Shown: positions 11,626-26,600 of the stretch, piece after piece
Position numbering within the stretch: the first letter of the stretch is position 1
How the letters are laid out: each line of letters begins with the position of its first letter
Origin: Strix aluco
Lineage: Eukaryota > Chordata > Aves > Strigiformes > Strigidae
Assembly (NCBI RefSeq): GCF_031877795.1
Contig: NC_133933.1
Span: 2,788,632 to 2,852,631, forward strand
Length of the DNA: 64,000 nucleotides
Reading direction: 5' to 3'
Position numbers and translations under genes: made by a program
The notes under the pieces: model-generated
What the model saw: the letters and a program-made list of their open reading frames with translations, nothing else
What the model was told of the DNA's origin: nothing
Database searches by the model: none

Positions 11626-14600
11626 GTGAGCGGCGGGTGGGGGAGCGGTACCGGTACCGGCGAGGGGAGCGGGGAGCGGTACCGGGGAAAGTGGGGAGCG
11701 GCCTCGCTTCTCCCGGTGCCCCGCGGGCCCGTTCCCACCGCCTCGGCAGCGGGGCGATGCGGGGAGCGGAAAGCCGAGCCCCCGCCGCCCTTCCTCCCTG
11801 CTCCGGTTGGTTTCGTTATTTCAGCTGCGTCGCGAAAAAAAGCGGTGGCGGGTTTGGGGAAAACGCGAAGTGGCGGCTGGTTCTTATTTTTATGCTGTGA
11901 GGGATAGTTTGCTGCTTCTCTTCCACCGTGTCCCTGTTGACTTGAGCCCGTAGGCAGTCGGAGGGAGGTGAGTAACAGTGCGAAAAAGGGTGACAGTGCT
12001 CTTGCCCTGTCACCCCATCATCTGCTTTTGCTATTAAATCCACGTCCCTGTAGCTCGTTAAGCAGGCTTATGGAAAAAAGTTAACGAAAAAACATCCCGG
12101 CGTTGTTCGGGTTAATTGCGACAAGATCTTACGAGGCCGTTACGTTTCAGAATGGATTTCCTAAGTCTTAAAATCGGGTCATTTAAAACGTTTGGGCGTT
12201 AAACAAGCACATGGGTTTCGTATCAGGGCTCAACACATCACTAGGCCGGGCTCTGTGATGCTCAGCAGGATGCCGTTCACATAGGAACTTGCCTATGAGA
12301 ATGCAAATGTATAAGAAACAGAGATGGCATAAATGCAAAGTAACGTAGATAAGGGATCCTGCGTTGAGTAAGTACAATAAAAAGCACAATTAAGTTTCTT
12401 TAGGCGAAATTAAACCCAATTTGTCATTCTTTCGGTAGGTATCTCTCTGGTATTTTTTTTAGGGTTTAAAAAAAACCCCTAAAACTCAAGACTTGGCAGG
12501 GTTAATGAGAACAGCATTTCTAGGGAAAGATGCTTTCCAGCCTCAAAACTTAGCAGTGTGTGTTCTGTTACTACTTTGCAAAGTATGAACTTTCACTCCT
12601 GCTAAATGTCTAGGTGTGCTAACTATGGACAGAGCAAGAAAACAACTGGATTTGTTATATTGTCTTTTACAGTGGCAAAACTGAAGCAGGAAATAGCACT
12701 TTTTTTTTTTTTCTTCATGTCTTAATATATTTTCAGTGTAATTAGGAACCAGATAAGGAATTTTTCAGTAGGGGAAGTTCATAACTTCCTGGTAGTAGCT
12801 AGCTTTTGTAGTTTTTTTTTTTTTTTTTCTCTTTTGGTTGCTGTTCTGTAACGTAACACGATAGTAAAGAGGAAGTTTGTGAGCAGTTTTGTCTCTGTTA
12901 AATCTGTACATTTTTATGGAGTCGTAGGTAGATTACTGCTTTCTAAAACAAAATTTTACGCGTTTGGTTATTTGAGATTGAGCTAGAACGTGCTATATAA
13001 GCTCATTGCCTCTTTTTGCCTGAGGTGTTGCAGGAGGTTACATGCGTATAGATTGTCTGCTCTTGCTTTCCAGAAATGGCTGTTGCTGTGGGGGGCGTAA
13101 GGTCACCAGTGATGTGTACAGAGCAGTGACATCGAAGTTGAAGGGCGACACTTCTCCCACTTGTGCCTCCCTACAGTCACCTCGGATCATGGGGTTTCGG
13201 GTGATACTTTCACCTCTTCCACAAAGACCCACAGCTACTTGGCGTTCACGCCTGGAGGGTCTGTGCACAGGGCGCTCCTGGTTGTGCAGGAGAATTACAA
13301 ATCGTTGTCCCTCCGGAGCCCGTTTCCTTTGAGCAAAGGAACGAGGCAAAACGTATACAAACCCTTGATCCCGTTGTCGCTTTTCTTGGTGGCAGCACGT
13401 TGCACTTTCTCCCTAATGGCACAGGCTGTGTTAAACTATAAACTGGCCCAGGTTTCTCATCATGGAGAGGTCTGATGGAAGTGTTGTTTTGAGTGTTTGG
13501 TATTGTCCTTTTGTTCCTTTTTGTATTGCTCAAAACAGAGGAGAATAAATCAACCTTTGGTTCTTGAATGAGTATACACTGGCTGAACTCTTGGAGTTCT
13601 TCCTGCTTTTTCCTTGTGTATGTAATTGGAACACTTGATCTCCTATATTCCCTTTTAAATTATTTAGTGTAGTGTTCAGAGCATGGGGAGGAATAAACAA
13701 TTTTATAACAAAAAGAACAAGAGGCAGGTTGTAGTATGTAGCATAATGCTCCTGTTGCTAGCATGTGTATAGGCAATTATAATTAATTACAAATGCAAAT
13801 TAAAGTCTTAAGCACTTAGATGAAGGATTAGCTAGATTTTTGCTTTTGTTCCATTTCAAATGCTTTTCCAGTAGTTGTGGGCAGGTAGGTAACACGAGTA
13901 GCTGGGCGTTTCTCTTCCAGAATTAGTAAAAGAGAGTTTGTTTTTTTGACATAACTCATTTGTTTGACAAACACAGCAAGACCTGAAGAGGACAGGTCTT
14001 TAGCAACCGTGTGGGAACTAACAGACCTCTGTGTGCGAGAGCAGATTGTGAAATAGTTAAGCCATGCCACTTCACAAGCACACTGCTGATTTACAGAAAC
14101 AGGGAGCACTGACCAGACCTTGACTTTGCTGCAGAGTGAGAATACCTTTAGTTCACACAAACGTTTTTCTGTTTCTTCTCTACACAAAACACCATGACAC
14201 CAATAATCATGGTAGAGATGATAACGTGCTTCTTAAATAGAGTGAGAGAGAAGCAAGATGAAATGAAGTTTAATGTTTAATCTCAAGAGGCTGCCATGTC
14301 ACTGAGCTTTACTTTCCCACAGACACACCTGCTGTTAAGCAGTGGGTTTGCCTTCAGTGACATTTGTTTCAACCACAGCCCTGTAAAGATCACCGAGCCC
14401 AGCGTCTTAAAATAAAGTGCTCTTAATAGGTGAGAGAAAAAAGGCCTTTTAAGCAAGTATTAGTAGAGCATGAAGGGAAAGTATTGGTTAAAGCAGAGCA
14501 AGTTGAAGTGATTGTGTTCAATAGTAGTTTCAAACAGCGAGGCTCTAGCTAGCTTTGACAAATACGTAACGCATGTGGGTGTACTGTGCGTCTGGGTAGC

Positions 14601-17600
14601 AGCTATGTAAGTATGCACATCTCCGCAGTAAGATGATTAGTAGGCACTTTGCTGCAATTTTGTCATTAGAACTTCTAAAATAGATTTTTAATTTAGTACC
14701 TGGGCATGTGTCTGTATTTGTGGCGTACTGTGTTACGTAGGAACGGAAAGGTGAGGTTCTTTTCTCAGCTGCACGATGGAAATGGGAGGCTGGCTGATGC
14801 GTAGCAGTCGCTCCTCGCTGCTGGTAGAAGTCCTCTGGACTGTGCTGATAAATACAGTAACATAAGGAAATTTAAGTGTGAAAGTTAAATAGCCATACTG
14901 GCGCACTGGTGTGTGAGCTTGGCGAGCTCTGCTCTCTCTTTGAAACCAGCTTTACGTCATTTCTAGGCTTTTTTGTTACCACTACCTATACCCCCCTCCT
15001 TTGTTGAACTTGCTTATTTTCCAGAAAGTGAAAACATGCAAAGCTTACCTAAAGGAGGATTAGGTAAACTGTGGGAGGTATCTAGAAAAGGGACCATCCT
15101 TGTAAGTAACTGGACCTAGAGTAGTGGCTGCTGTGTATTTAATGTGACAGCTCATGGTCTACTTCCAGAAAATTATTTAAAATCTCTTTGATGGGAGGTA
15201 ATCGGTTTAGATATTGCATCTTGATAAATTGTCAGAAAGGAATATAGACAGTCCTAAACCATAGTTCTCAAGTGTTTGGCACGAAATACAGCCTGGAGTT
15301 GAAACGCATTGTGCCTTTTTAAAAGGCATTCAGGTTTTGAAAAGGCATGTGCTGTTGGAGACCGTTCCAGCGTGCTTTCGCATACTGCCATTCCACAGCA
15401 GTCTGTAGGTGTGTTACGTTCAGGTCAGACCAAGGTGACATCTGAGAGATGTAGTTCTTTCCATCCCTTCTCTGCTTCTCTTAACTACTTTATCTTTTAG
15501 GTTATAATATTTTCCTACTTTGAGTATGAATTGCTGCAGCACTGGAAATGTTTTGCAATCAGCAAATCCCAGGCACAAAGTTGAAGCTTTATGTTGGCAG
15601 GTATACCTAAATCATTGTGGGTGCAACACGAGAGCACCCTTTATTATGGGGCTAAGATTGGAATCCGCCTCTTTGCCAAAACTCATATGCTGTGGACTCA
15701 TAGGCTGTACAGACCTTGGGCAAAAGGAAGTAGGGGATCTTTTACCCTTTTAGCACTTTCAATATATTTAATAACTATTATGCTTATGTTGAAGTCAGAG
15801 CACTTTTTTTTTTTCGGTGTTGTGCCACAGGATGTTGCCTGTCATGTTTGTTTGTGATGCTCAACCTTGCTTGAGTAGGATGCTATTATATGAAGATGAC
15901 AGAGAGCTCAGTAGACATTTCCATAAGCTACGTTCTTCTGATCGTGCAGCACCGTGATGATTCAACTGCTACAATATTTACTTACCCTCTCGTTATTTGT
16001 TTTTCACATGCCATCCCACTGTTGTCACTGTTTGATTGACTGTCCTGTTTGATGTTCTTAGTGAGATATATTAAATAGTTTGTTACTGTCTGGCAGTAAA
16101 ACATCACTTGAAAAGTACTTACACTCTTGCTAAGTTAATGTCTTTCTAACCTCCCCCCCACCTTGTTCTGCTGTCTCTTATTCTTGTCTATCACTCACAT
16201 TTCCTGAAAACTTTTTTGACAACTGCCCAATAGCTTTCACTGAGGTTTCGTTGTCTGGGGAGATACTGCAACTACAAGCTAGCCCTGTGGGAGGTGGGCA
16301 GCTCAAGATGTGAAATTCAATACTAGCAATCAGGTGTTTTTTGAGCCCACAGTCATGGTATTCAACCCAGTAGGGTTTTTTTTGCATAATTTGCATAGTT
16401 TCTGCTTCACTATAATAGGAACCAAATCAATCAATTCTGAGGAAACATCTTTGCTTTCAGAGGACATTGAAGAGAACATAGTACTGACAGTACCTGTACT
16501 TTGAGAGGACAGCCATTCCCAACAGTGTATTATAATATAAAATATCAACAGTTCCCTCAAAGTAATGATTTGGTTTCTGTTGTATAAAATCTTCTTTCAT
16601 CAGACACATATTCTCTAATAGCTAAAAGAAGTGAAGCTCGAGGTGGGATGGAGGGGAGGGCATCCTTTGTGAATTACTTACATGGCGTCGATACCTGAGG
16701 CTTCATTTAAATCAGTTCTCTCCCCTTGCCCCCAACCTTCAATGTGTGCGTGTACATAAAAAGAATGGATTGTCCAAGAAGGGAGACCAAGTGGAAAGCT
16801 GGTCATGTCAGTCAAAGAGTCTAGATATTCTAATTCTTACATCTTGTGCTGCTTTTTAAGCTCTACTGTGTGCTAACATTGAAAATGTTTTGTTTTTAAG
16901 GTGGCCCTGAGCCCTACATTGAAATATTTGAACAACCCAGGCAAAGGGGCATGCGTTTCAGATACAAATGTGAGGGAAGATCGGCAGGCAGCATTCCAGG
17001 GGAACACAGTACCGAAAACAATAAGACCTTCCCTTCCATACAGGTAAATACTGCTTTTATCCGTGAATTATCACTGCCCACACTAACTTTGTGCTGTAGC
17101 TATGCCTTGGACTCGGTGCAGTAAATAAAATACTTTTCATTTCATGTTCTGTTATTCTTTCCTTGACATGCAAATGTAGTTGCAACAGAGTAGAAAATGA
17201 GTTCTTTGCTCCTAGTCACTAAAGATTCTGTTTCAAATTTGCCAGAAGAAGAGAAGGTGTAGAGAGGTAGTTAACAAAGTTCTGGTAGAGAGGGAATTCA
17301 GTGAGGTTACTAATTGTCTGGGAATCGTTCATTATCATCTTTTTTCTGTATGCACATTTGTTCTGGTTTCTTAGGTGACTTGGGTTTGTTCTTACTGTTT
17401 GGACTGCAGTATGAATTTGGGGGGGGCTTTGAAGGAGTTTGCATACAAAATTTGAAAAGGCTTTGAAAAGCTGCTGGGCGCAATGTGAAAGAAGGCACTT
17501 TGTACGAGTGAGCAAAGTAAGAAAGTGACTTGCAGCCAGTGATTTGGTGATTAGGCTCTGCAAAAGAAACTACCATGAAGTATGTGAAGTCAGAAGGGGA

Positions 17601-20600
17601 TACAGAATTTAAAAACGAGCTGAGAAAGGGGAATTATGTGGTCAGAGCACCTGCAATGAAGATGAATTGCGTGGTTGCATTATGGATAGGTTGGGAACTC
17701 CAGGATGAAAGGAGTCAGAGTAGCCCTAGCAGCTCTCATCAAAGCAGGGACAAGGATACAGGCAATAGAGGTGGTATGGAAGGGAAGCTCTTTGGCAGTA
17801 GCTTTCATACGTGGGACAAAGGAACGTGTCAGAGACCCTAGACAGGGTAGGGTAAGGGACAAGAATTTCTGGTCTCCTATTTGAAGTTTAAGTTGCTAGT
17901 GTTTCCTTGATCTCTTTCAATTTGGAGAAAATCTTTCGGAGATGAGAGTGGAGGAGAAAGCTCAACTATAAATGGGAAGTTGTGAGTACTTGCCATCTTG
18001 AAGTATGTAACAGTGCTCAAGAACAGAAGCTGTGCATCTGTGTTTGAGTGTATGAACTATGAAGAAAAAAAAAAAGTGGAACCAAAGATGGCGTCTCTGG
18101 AATCACAGCAGAAAAAGAACAGATACAGAGGATGTTTTAGGCTGAGGCATAAAAGCTCTTTAAGAAGAGGGGAGTTTGTGGAAGGCAGTATTGGTAGTCA
18201 TGTTGAGCAGCAGTGTGAGCCTCTACTACGTAAAGCAACTGTGGAAGCTGATCTAGCCCTGAAGCCAGAATTACTAAGGGAAGAAGCAAACAAGAAGGTC
18301 CCCCCCTTGACTGTCAGAGTGCCAGATTTGGTTAAGGAATGCAGGAAATGGAGATCTTGCCAGATTCTTTTTCAGCACTCTACCAACTGAACAAGGAACT
18401 ACATAGGCTGCTGGCAAGAGTAAATGCTTTCCCAGACTCTCAGCCTAAGGCTGTGTCAGGGCACAAGTTAAACGGACAGTGTAAGCCCTTGATTCCTCTT
18501 AGCCTGGACCGTGCTGCGTGTGAAGGCCAGCCAGAACCCAAAGGGAAGATGGGACATGGGTAGGGGACCATGCAATCCTGGCAAAGTTTGTTCTTTTTTA
18601 AAGGTGACTGTTGATGACAGAACTGATTGTTACTGATAGCAGGTGATTTCTAGGTGAATTCCTGCCTCCCTGAAGCCCGTAGGAGGCTTTAGTGCTGATT
18701 AGCTGCTAGGGGAGTCCCCTCTAGAGATGGAAACATCAATGAGGATGAGAACAGAGAGGCCAGGAAGAGATTAAATTCTGTGGTGCAGTTATGATGAAGA
18801 ACATCAAGGAGGAACTGGGGAATCAAAAGTGGCTAGATCAGGCTTCAAGGGACTGGGTGTGAAATGAGGGAGAAGTGATGTAATAGTTGAAGAGCGTGAA
18901 GAAGTAGTGGAAGTTTTGTTTTAAGGGTAGAAAGTAACGGTGACTTGTATGAAGGCCAAGAAAGGAGCCATATTGGAGACTGAAGAAGCTAACAGATGAC
19001 GGAAGCTAGAGAGCACAAGTCAAGTTGAAGGTCTGAGGTGTCGGCTGAAAAGGATATATGATGGATCCTTGCAGTCTCAGGAGGAGGAAAGAAAGGGCTG
19101 AAGGAGGAGAGGAACAGTTAGTTACAGGGTAGGGGAAGTGGAGGAGGAGACCTTCCCTCTACGTAAATGTGTGCCTGAGCAAGTCTTGTATTTACTTTCA
19201 AGTTGTTATGCTTCAAACAATTCAGGCCAAACTGTTTTTCTTTTTTACAATCACACATGCAACCCTGGGTGACTTCATTGGTAGCCATCATCATGAGGGA
19301 AGACTTAGGCACCTGAGAATCATGTGTTGAATTAGGTTGATGACTGCTGTGAAGGCTCTAGTAGGAGCTTGAGAATTCAGTGCCTCCCTTCTTGAAGATA
19401 AGATTGAATATTCATTTGAGAATTAATTAAAAAAAAAATCATAGGGGATTATGACATGCTGTATCTGTTAAGAACCTCTTTCACTACTTAGTGTTCCATG
19501 CACACGTAATATCCTTATCCCTGAGGCTTTAGGAGCTTGTTCCTAAGATTTGGAGCTAGACCTGTCCTTCAGTAATCATTTGTATGTGGTCACCTATGTA
19601 GAATTTTACCTCTTTCATTGTAAGGCTAGATATGATAACGAAATACGTCTTGTTACATTTGGTCTTATAGCATTCCCAGCTGTTTTAGGTCTAAACTTTT
19701 GTATTACCTCTGGCCTTTTGCACAGGGATGAATTCATCTTACATAAAGAGCCCTGGTAAAATGATGAAGCAATAGATCTCCAGCCTCAAAAGAAAAGGGA
19801 GTTGGGGGGGGAAGAAAGAAAAAAAAGATTCTTTAGAGCCTTCCAGACTTCCTTCCCATTCTTGCGGTAGGGCAGTTTAAGAGGACTGAACAGATTGAAT
19901 GTTCAAGACCGGCACTAGCGAACAAATAACCGGTTTCTTTAGAAAAACTAGCAGGTGAAATATATTGTTTTACTTTCTGAAATAGATGAGATATGCTCTT
20001 GGAAAAAAACTTCACTTTTCAAATATTTTGCCAAAGAGTTGGTGTTTTTTTTAGTGTAAAATGAACAGAACTGAAATGGAATGCACAACTTCTGGTTTTT
20101 ATGAAGCAATAATGCCATTTTCTTAGCTGTGGTGTTTCTTCCCTAGAGTATTTGAGGGTAAAATGTATTTTCTGTTACATGTGAGGACCTCACTAGTCCT
20201 GATACCTACAATCTAGAAAATATCTCACACTTTTTTTATAGATTCTGAACTATTTTGGAAAAGTCAAAATAAGAACTACACTGGTAACGAAGAATGAACC
20301 CTACAAGCCACACCCTCATGATCTGGTTGGAAAAGACTGCAGAGATGGCTACTATGAAGCAGAGTTTGGGCCAGAACGGCGAGTCCTGTCGTGAGTAGTG
20401 GTGTTGCTTGGGAATTCGATTAATTGTGCAAGTGATTTGTTAATGTTATGTTTAAAAACTCAGCCTAGTGATTAAAAGAGCAATTAGTATGCTGTCTTCG
20501 CTGAAGTTTACTAACCCATCTCAGAGGGAGGGTGACTTCTCTTTGAAGTATTTCCTTCTTTTTCAATATTTCACACACTTATCTTTGTGCCTGTTTTTTT

Positions 20601-23600
20601 CCTATCACCCTTTTCTTTCCCTTGTTCATTCTCACAAGGTCTCTCTCCTTTTCCTTTCTCCCCCTTGTTTGCTTTTTTTAGCTTTGTTCAGTAACACTTC
20701 TTCCTGTGATTCTCTCCTACATGTGAAAATTATGAATAATAGAATGGCTAACAACAGCATTAGAATTAGCACTTCACAGTGATTAGGGAAGTTCATGCCT
20801 TCCATGGGAATTATATTTGGACTTTCTGGAAACTGGTGGAGAAAGTTTGTGCTGGATGACTATCACGTCATTTAGATGATAATGGTTGTGACACATCTAG
20901 AAATGTGTTAGTAGCTGTCAGTGTTGTTGCTGTTTGTTTGGGTTGGGGTTTTTTGAGTAAAAATACAGATTCTGCTCAGGCCTGGATCTGTAGAGCAAGT
21001 ATGCTGGGGAAGGATCTACTTGTGGATGCAGTAATAAAAATTTAGGCTGTGTATGAGATGTGTTTCTTGGTGCTATTCAGAGGGATATTAAGAATATCTA
21101 AAATACAGTCCTCTTTGATGGCATTTCCTGTAAGTTTACCAACTCTTATGTAATAAAATAAAAGCAGAGTAAACTACAAGAAATGTCAAGTGATTATTGC
21201 CGGAGAGGGGAATTTAGAATTGACAAGCTGTTTGTGGTTCACAGTTTGCGATATAGTAAATTTGGAAGTAGGCTATTGCTTGGGGTAAACATAACTGAGC
21301 TGGGAAGAAAGTAAGGTGACTATTTCAGTGTATAAATAGCTCTTACGTGGTGCTTTCAGGCTGATGTGATCGTGTTGATGTTAGTGAAATTACTCCATGT
21401 TTATGTGGGTTTAGTCAGTAGAACGCTATTAAAGGAGAGAACTGAAGACACAGTCTGTTTGAAGATGATGATTGCCTGATGGTGAAATAAACAGTTGTAA
21501 TAGTGGAGATGTTTCTTCAACATACAGCCCAGGCTCAAGTGATCATGAATGTGCTGCAGTGTATTCAGGTGGCACGTAGCATGTTGACTGTACTGTCTTT
21601 TGCTGTTACAGATGCTAACGATTTTATTAGTTCATTGTTTTTAGCTCTGTTCACAATGCTGTCCTAATTGGCAAATGGTAGAAAAGGATTAGTAAATGTC
21701 ATTCCTATAATTTTTTCCCCCACTGTCACACCTCTCTAGAAAGGTGGGACTGTCCCTTCAGACACTTACCTTCCATCTTGATGATTGTAACCTCACCCTT
21801 GTTGGCTTCCCTGCAAATAGAGTTCCCCTTCACCTTGTCTGCAACTTGTCTTAAGCTGTTTGGGGACCTTGCACCTTCCCCTGACCATCCGTTCACCAGC
21901 TTCTCCTTTGTCTTCTCAAATCAGGCTTCCTCACCCAAGGTCAAAGGATGTCTGCTGTTCTAGCCCATCCCACTTCCTGCTCTCAGCTCTGGGCCTTCTG
22001 GTCCGAAGCAAAAAAATCCTGATTGCTTAACACCTTTTCTGGTTACGTTCACGGGGTGGAGGAAGACACTGATGATTGGTTTTCCTTTTGGCATTTTGTT
22101 GCACAAGGTTAAGTGCATGAGGACAAGGCAAGCCTGTGGAGAGGCCATTACAGGACAAAATGCCAAAAAGCTTTGGGATGCTCTGCAAATATTTGTTGGC
22201 CAATTTTGATTTTATCTCTGTTATATGTGTGCATCAAATCCTGTTCTTTGACATAATGCTGTGTCTGTGTTTCATTTAAGGCACTTGTGGTTGTTTGCTA
22301 TATCCATCAATTCTTCTCAATATCATTAGGTTATAAGCCTCTCAGTTTCTTACAAAATAGTAAGTGGGCTACTTTTACTGATAATGCGAAACTGTAAGCT
22401 TGATTGAGCTTGACGTTGGAGATCCTGATGGGAGGAGGCTCGAACCATTCTCTTTGAAATGTTTCCAGCATCGGTACACTCATTTTTTTTCAACAAATGA
22501 TTGGTTGCTTTAAGATGAAAGAACAGTGTGATCCATAATTGAATCTGGATGTTTAAAGTCATTTTCCTTTTTGTGGCTGGTGACTCAGTCTTCACATTCT
22601 TCTCTTCGAGTCCATGTTGGAGAAAAGCCTCATACAGTACTAGTGAGCAGGAGATGTCCTCTCTTGGTAGTGGTTCTGGCTGTTTACTCTTGCTGAGCAT
22701 CCTAAATGGAGCAAAAATCCAATTTTTTTTTTTTTTTTTTCCCCCTGCAGAAGTGGAAATATTAATCCCAGATTTTCGGCTGGTCTGAGTAGTTACTCTG
22801 CTTTCTGCTTGTTTAAAGTTCCCCTGTGTAGTTCTGGTTGAACCAAGTGTTTTGTTCTGCTTGTGCTATAATGATATTTGTACTGCTGGCTAAACTTGGT
22901 GAGAGCCCTCCCTGGCCAAAACATCAAGGCAAAAGTATCAGTGTTGGCGCTTATGTGACTGCCTGTATACTCAGATTTATACTTCCTAGTTTGCTGTCTC
23001 TCTGCATGGATGATATCATAGTTTTTAAAAAAGTTTTTCAATTTTTTTCTCTCTTCCTACTTCTCCCTCTCTCTTCTCGTTATCTTGCTTGCTTCCTGTC
23101 AGCTAGCGTTGATGTGAAACCCCACAGCCCTGCTGAGGTTCTCAACAGTTTCTCCTCTGATCTGGCCCTCTGCTCAGCGATAGTTAAATAGACACTTTCA
23201 CTGTGACAGCGCGTGTTTTAGAAAACGTTTATAATCTGAGAATTACGGGGTGCTTAAAAGCCTAGTTTCTGTCCACGAGAGGCTTCGTTCACAACAGTTG
23301 TAAGGTGCAGAGCAATGGCTGTCAGTCCTTGCTGGATAAAGCTTTTGCTCAAGGCCGGTTCTGCCTGTGTACTTGCTTGATAACTTAGGGTGGATGGCAG
23401 GAGAGCCTGGGACTGCCAGGTGGCAATTTGGGGATGAAATATGGAACCAGGCCCGTTCATGGGCTCGAAGTGTGCTTCAAACTGAGTCTGTGGAATACAG
23501 TGGGTGATCTGGCGGGGGAAAAGTAATTTGTGATCAAGCCCTAAAAAAAGTACTACCTACAAGACAAGATAGAAGTAGGGTTGCTCTCCGAGGTACAGGA

Positions 23601-26600
23601 CAAATCTTGGAATGTCAGTAGCCCCAACATGAAGCCGAAGTGCTTTAGTGAATTATGAGATGCTACTGCGTTTTATTTTCCTCTCGGTCACTGTATCAGG
23701 TTCAGGTTCACAAGGAAGCTTATGCACTCCTCTAGTGAACAAAGGTTGTGGAAGTGGAGCCTGGCTGCAGAGGATTTGGGAACCTTTGAGCAGAGCATAG
23801 TGGGCGCAGGCAAGGGATTTTAAGAAAATTAAACAACATCATGCTAGAATAGTCTTGTTCAGAGCAGGGAAATGTAGAACTATTCTTTAGAGTGTTGGCA
23901 GGAACAAGGAGTATCTTTAGGTGCATTAAGGTGGTTTTTTTAGGCATAGCTAAAGCAAAGAACTGTTGTAGAGTTTCAAAGGAAGGGAAATAGCTGGTAC
24001 TTCTGGAGAAGGGTGCCTGCTGGCACGACCTATCTTCTGAGCTTATTGTAACATCATGAAACACGGATTATTTTTTTTTACTTTTTACTTCCTGCTTTAC
24101 ATCCACTCAGCTTTGATGATGTCATGGTTTTTCCATGTGGGAAAGAGTCAGCTCGCCTGGGACTCCCCCCACCTCCTGCATCGGGGTGACCTGTGCTCTT
24201 ATGCAAATAAGGAAGAGCTGCAGCTCTTCAGAAGTTTTCCATAACTACATGAGATTTAAAAACCTGTTTTGACTCGTTTGAAAAAACCTTTAAAATAGTG
24301 TTTTAAATTTACATTCCCTGATAAAAGCAGGAGAGCAAATCCCTAACTAATGCAAATCAGCAGGTTTATTGATAACAAAAATAATTGTCACTTTAAATTA
24401 CCTGACATTGAGTATTTAACTTTTTAATCACTGTAGGTTTACTGAAGAGTAACAAATTTTAATATAGAGGTATATATTTTTAATAAAGAATATGAATTCT
24501 TCAGAATTTTATTTTGGTATTTTTTACTTCTGTTTCTGCTCTTATTTTAGAAAAAAACAGCATCCCTGCTTTTCAGATCTTTTACAGCCTTCTCAAAATA
24601 AGTTGGTTTTTTTTTTTCATTTCTTACATTGTTATCACACTAGTCAATATCAAATAATTTATTTAATATTCTACACTGAAGACTTTCGTTGTTGAAATCC
24701 TGCCACATTTGCTTCAGTTTTCAGAATTTGGGCATTCAGTGTGTGAAGAAGAAAGACCTGAAGGAATCAATTTCTTTACGAATCTCCAAGAAGATTAACC
24801 CTTTCAATGGTGAGTAGAACTTAGCTGGTTCACTTTGCAGGGCAGGGGGGTTTTGTTTGTCCTGCCCTTGCTTTTCTTGGTGGAGCTTTAATTTTTCTAA
24901 AAAGTCTTTTATTGAGAAACGCTCTTCCCTTTCTGTCCCTCCTAGTCTTTCATCACTGCCATCACATGATTAATCTAGTTGGATAGTTGCCTCTTTTATT
25001 TATTTTTTTTTAAATCCCCATCAGCAATGTGAGTTGCTGTGTGGACGGAAGCAATGGGATAGCAGCAGAAACTCTCTCTGGAAGCTTCTACAAGTATCCC
25101 AGGAATCGGATTCCCCAGTTTTGGCAGCTGTGAGAATGAAAGACTGAATTGGTGTAACTCTGCAACAACTTAAACCAGTACAAATCTATCTTGCCACCGT
25201 CCCATCCCTTCTCTTGTTGTGACGCTGGTGTTTGTGACCCCTCAGCCAGCCAGTTCAGGGAGCCGATGGACTCCTTGAAGCTGCCCCTTGCTTGATTTTA
25301 GAGCACAGGAGCTGGGGCAGGCCCTCGGGAAGTCCACATCAGTATTGCTCTGGGTCCAGTCTGAGGCAGGTTGTGCTGCTACAGAACCACGCCCGTAAGG
25401 GCCTACCCACGGGCTGTAGATTTATATGACAGCTGATCTGTGGGCTGCTCGCAAAAAGTCATCCTGCTCTTCCCTCCATCCCTGGTCACACACCCCTACT
25501 ACTTTCCTCACACCAGATACAGAGGCTGTGTGGCTACACGGTGAACGGACTCAGCAAGTTGCTCCAATGGAAAACCAACTTGCAGAAAAAGAAGAAAAAA
25601 AAAAAAACAACCCACAAGTGGTTTCCCCTCAGATCAACTTGCTAAACCAATTCCATCTCACAGCCATACAGTTGCTAAGTTCCATGCACAGAGGGGGTGG
25701 GGAGCACACAGCAAATTGGAGCGGGACCAACACCTCCAGCACGCGGGCACAACTGGGGGGAATTAGATGAAAAGCATCAATACCCCCAAACTATTAGCTG
25801 AGCATTATGAATGCAGTCATGCATTTGTGTAAGTGTGGCAAGAGCGTGGAGATTTTCCAATTTTTTTTTTTTTTTTTAATACCCACAGAAGTCTTGCTAA
25901 ATTCGCATAAAACCCTTCTTGGAGAGTCGAGATTTCTGTCTAGCTTCAAAATACGTGTCCCTGAACTGAGGCAAAAAGAAGCGTGTTGAAAGTTATTACA
26001 GAATAAGAAATGGTTTAGATCATTTTTTTTTAGTTTCAAAACAGCTGTTTGGAGTCAGGCTGATGGTCCTAATGGTCCATCTAAACAATTATCCTAGTTC
26101 TGATAGTGTATGCACACAATAGCATCTCTGTTTACATGAGTTTAGTCCTTCAGCACAATGTAAACAGTTTTAAGTGTTTTAATTATTTTACCTTGACTCA
26201 GCCAGCTCTACCTTGATTTTAAACAAAAAAGGAAAAGTATTCTATTCAGTCCCCTTGGCTTTCTTTTACTCCATAAATAAAAAAAAAATGGGTTGACGTT
26301 TTCTCTTGATGTTGTGCAGTAGAAGAATGTGATAAAATCCCTTTTTGCACGTGTATTTCACCAAAGCAACTTTAGCAACCACGTTGTTAGCCCTGTTCCT
26401 AGCACTGCAGAGTGTCACAGTGAAGAAATGTTTACCTAAAATCATTTGACAGTACATTTTTACAGTGGTTGGCACATAACTCCAAATTCGCTAATCATTT
26501 TGGGGCGATTACCGCAGGTTGTGCTTGGTAGCATCACGGCAGATCCTGGCCTGCTTTCCACCAGTCCAGCAGCAGAGGAGACCACAGCCCTGCCCTGGCA

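Larger units (their letters stand above)
11100..11900. promoter_or_regulatory. REL: CpG island promoter of REL
   Basis: This is an abrupt GC- and CpG-rich block in AT-rich surroundings, spanning the short first coding exon of REL. It has GC boxes (around 11411-11420 and 11424-11434), no obvious TATA box near the start codon, an exact kappaB site (11461-11470) and a tetranucleotide repeat (11522-11545). This is the usual form of a TATA-less vertebrate promoter. The transcription start cannot be placed from sequence; it probably lies between about 11400 and 11600. Long open frames on both strands here are by-products of high GC. Confidence 0.85.

Noticed and set aside
10961..11907. Several long open frames on both strands (up to 219 codons)
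   Set aside because: They coincide with the CpG island, where stop codons are rare; the translations are low-complexity Pro/Gly/Arg-rich and resemble no family.
17998..18390. 130-codon open frame in REL intron 2
   Set aside because: Not similar to any protein I know; no coding signature or neighbouring exons. The stretch is kept as a composition finding only.
23395..23430. Second CTCF-like word (CTGCCAGGTGGCAA)
   Set aside because: At least two mismatches at core positions; too weak to list.
24718..24724. Alternative acceptor TTTTCAG seven bases into REL exon 4
   Set aside because: Using it would shift the frame (7 bases) and remove conserved SFQ; the upstream GCTTCAG restores the expected sequence.
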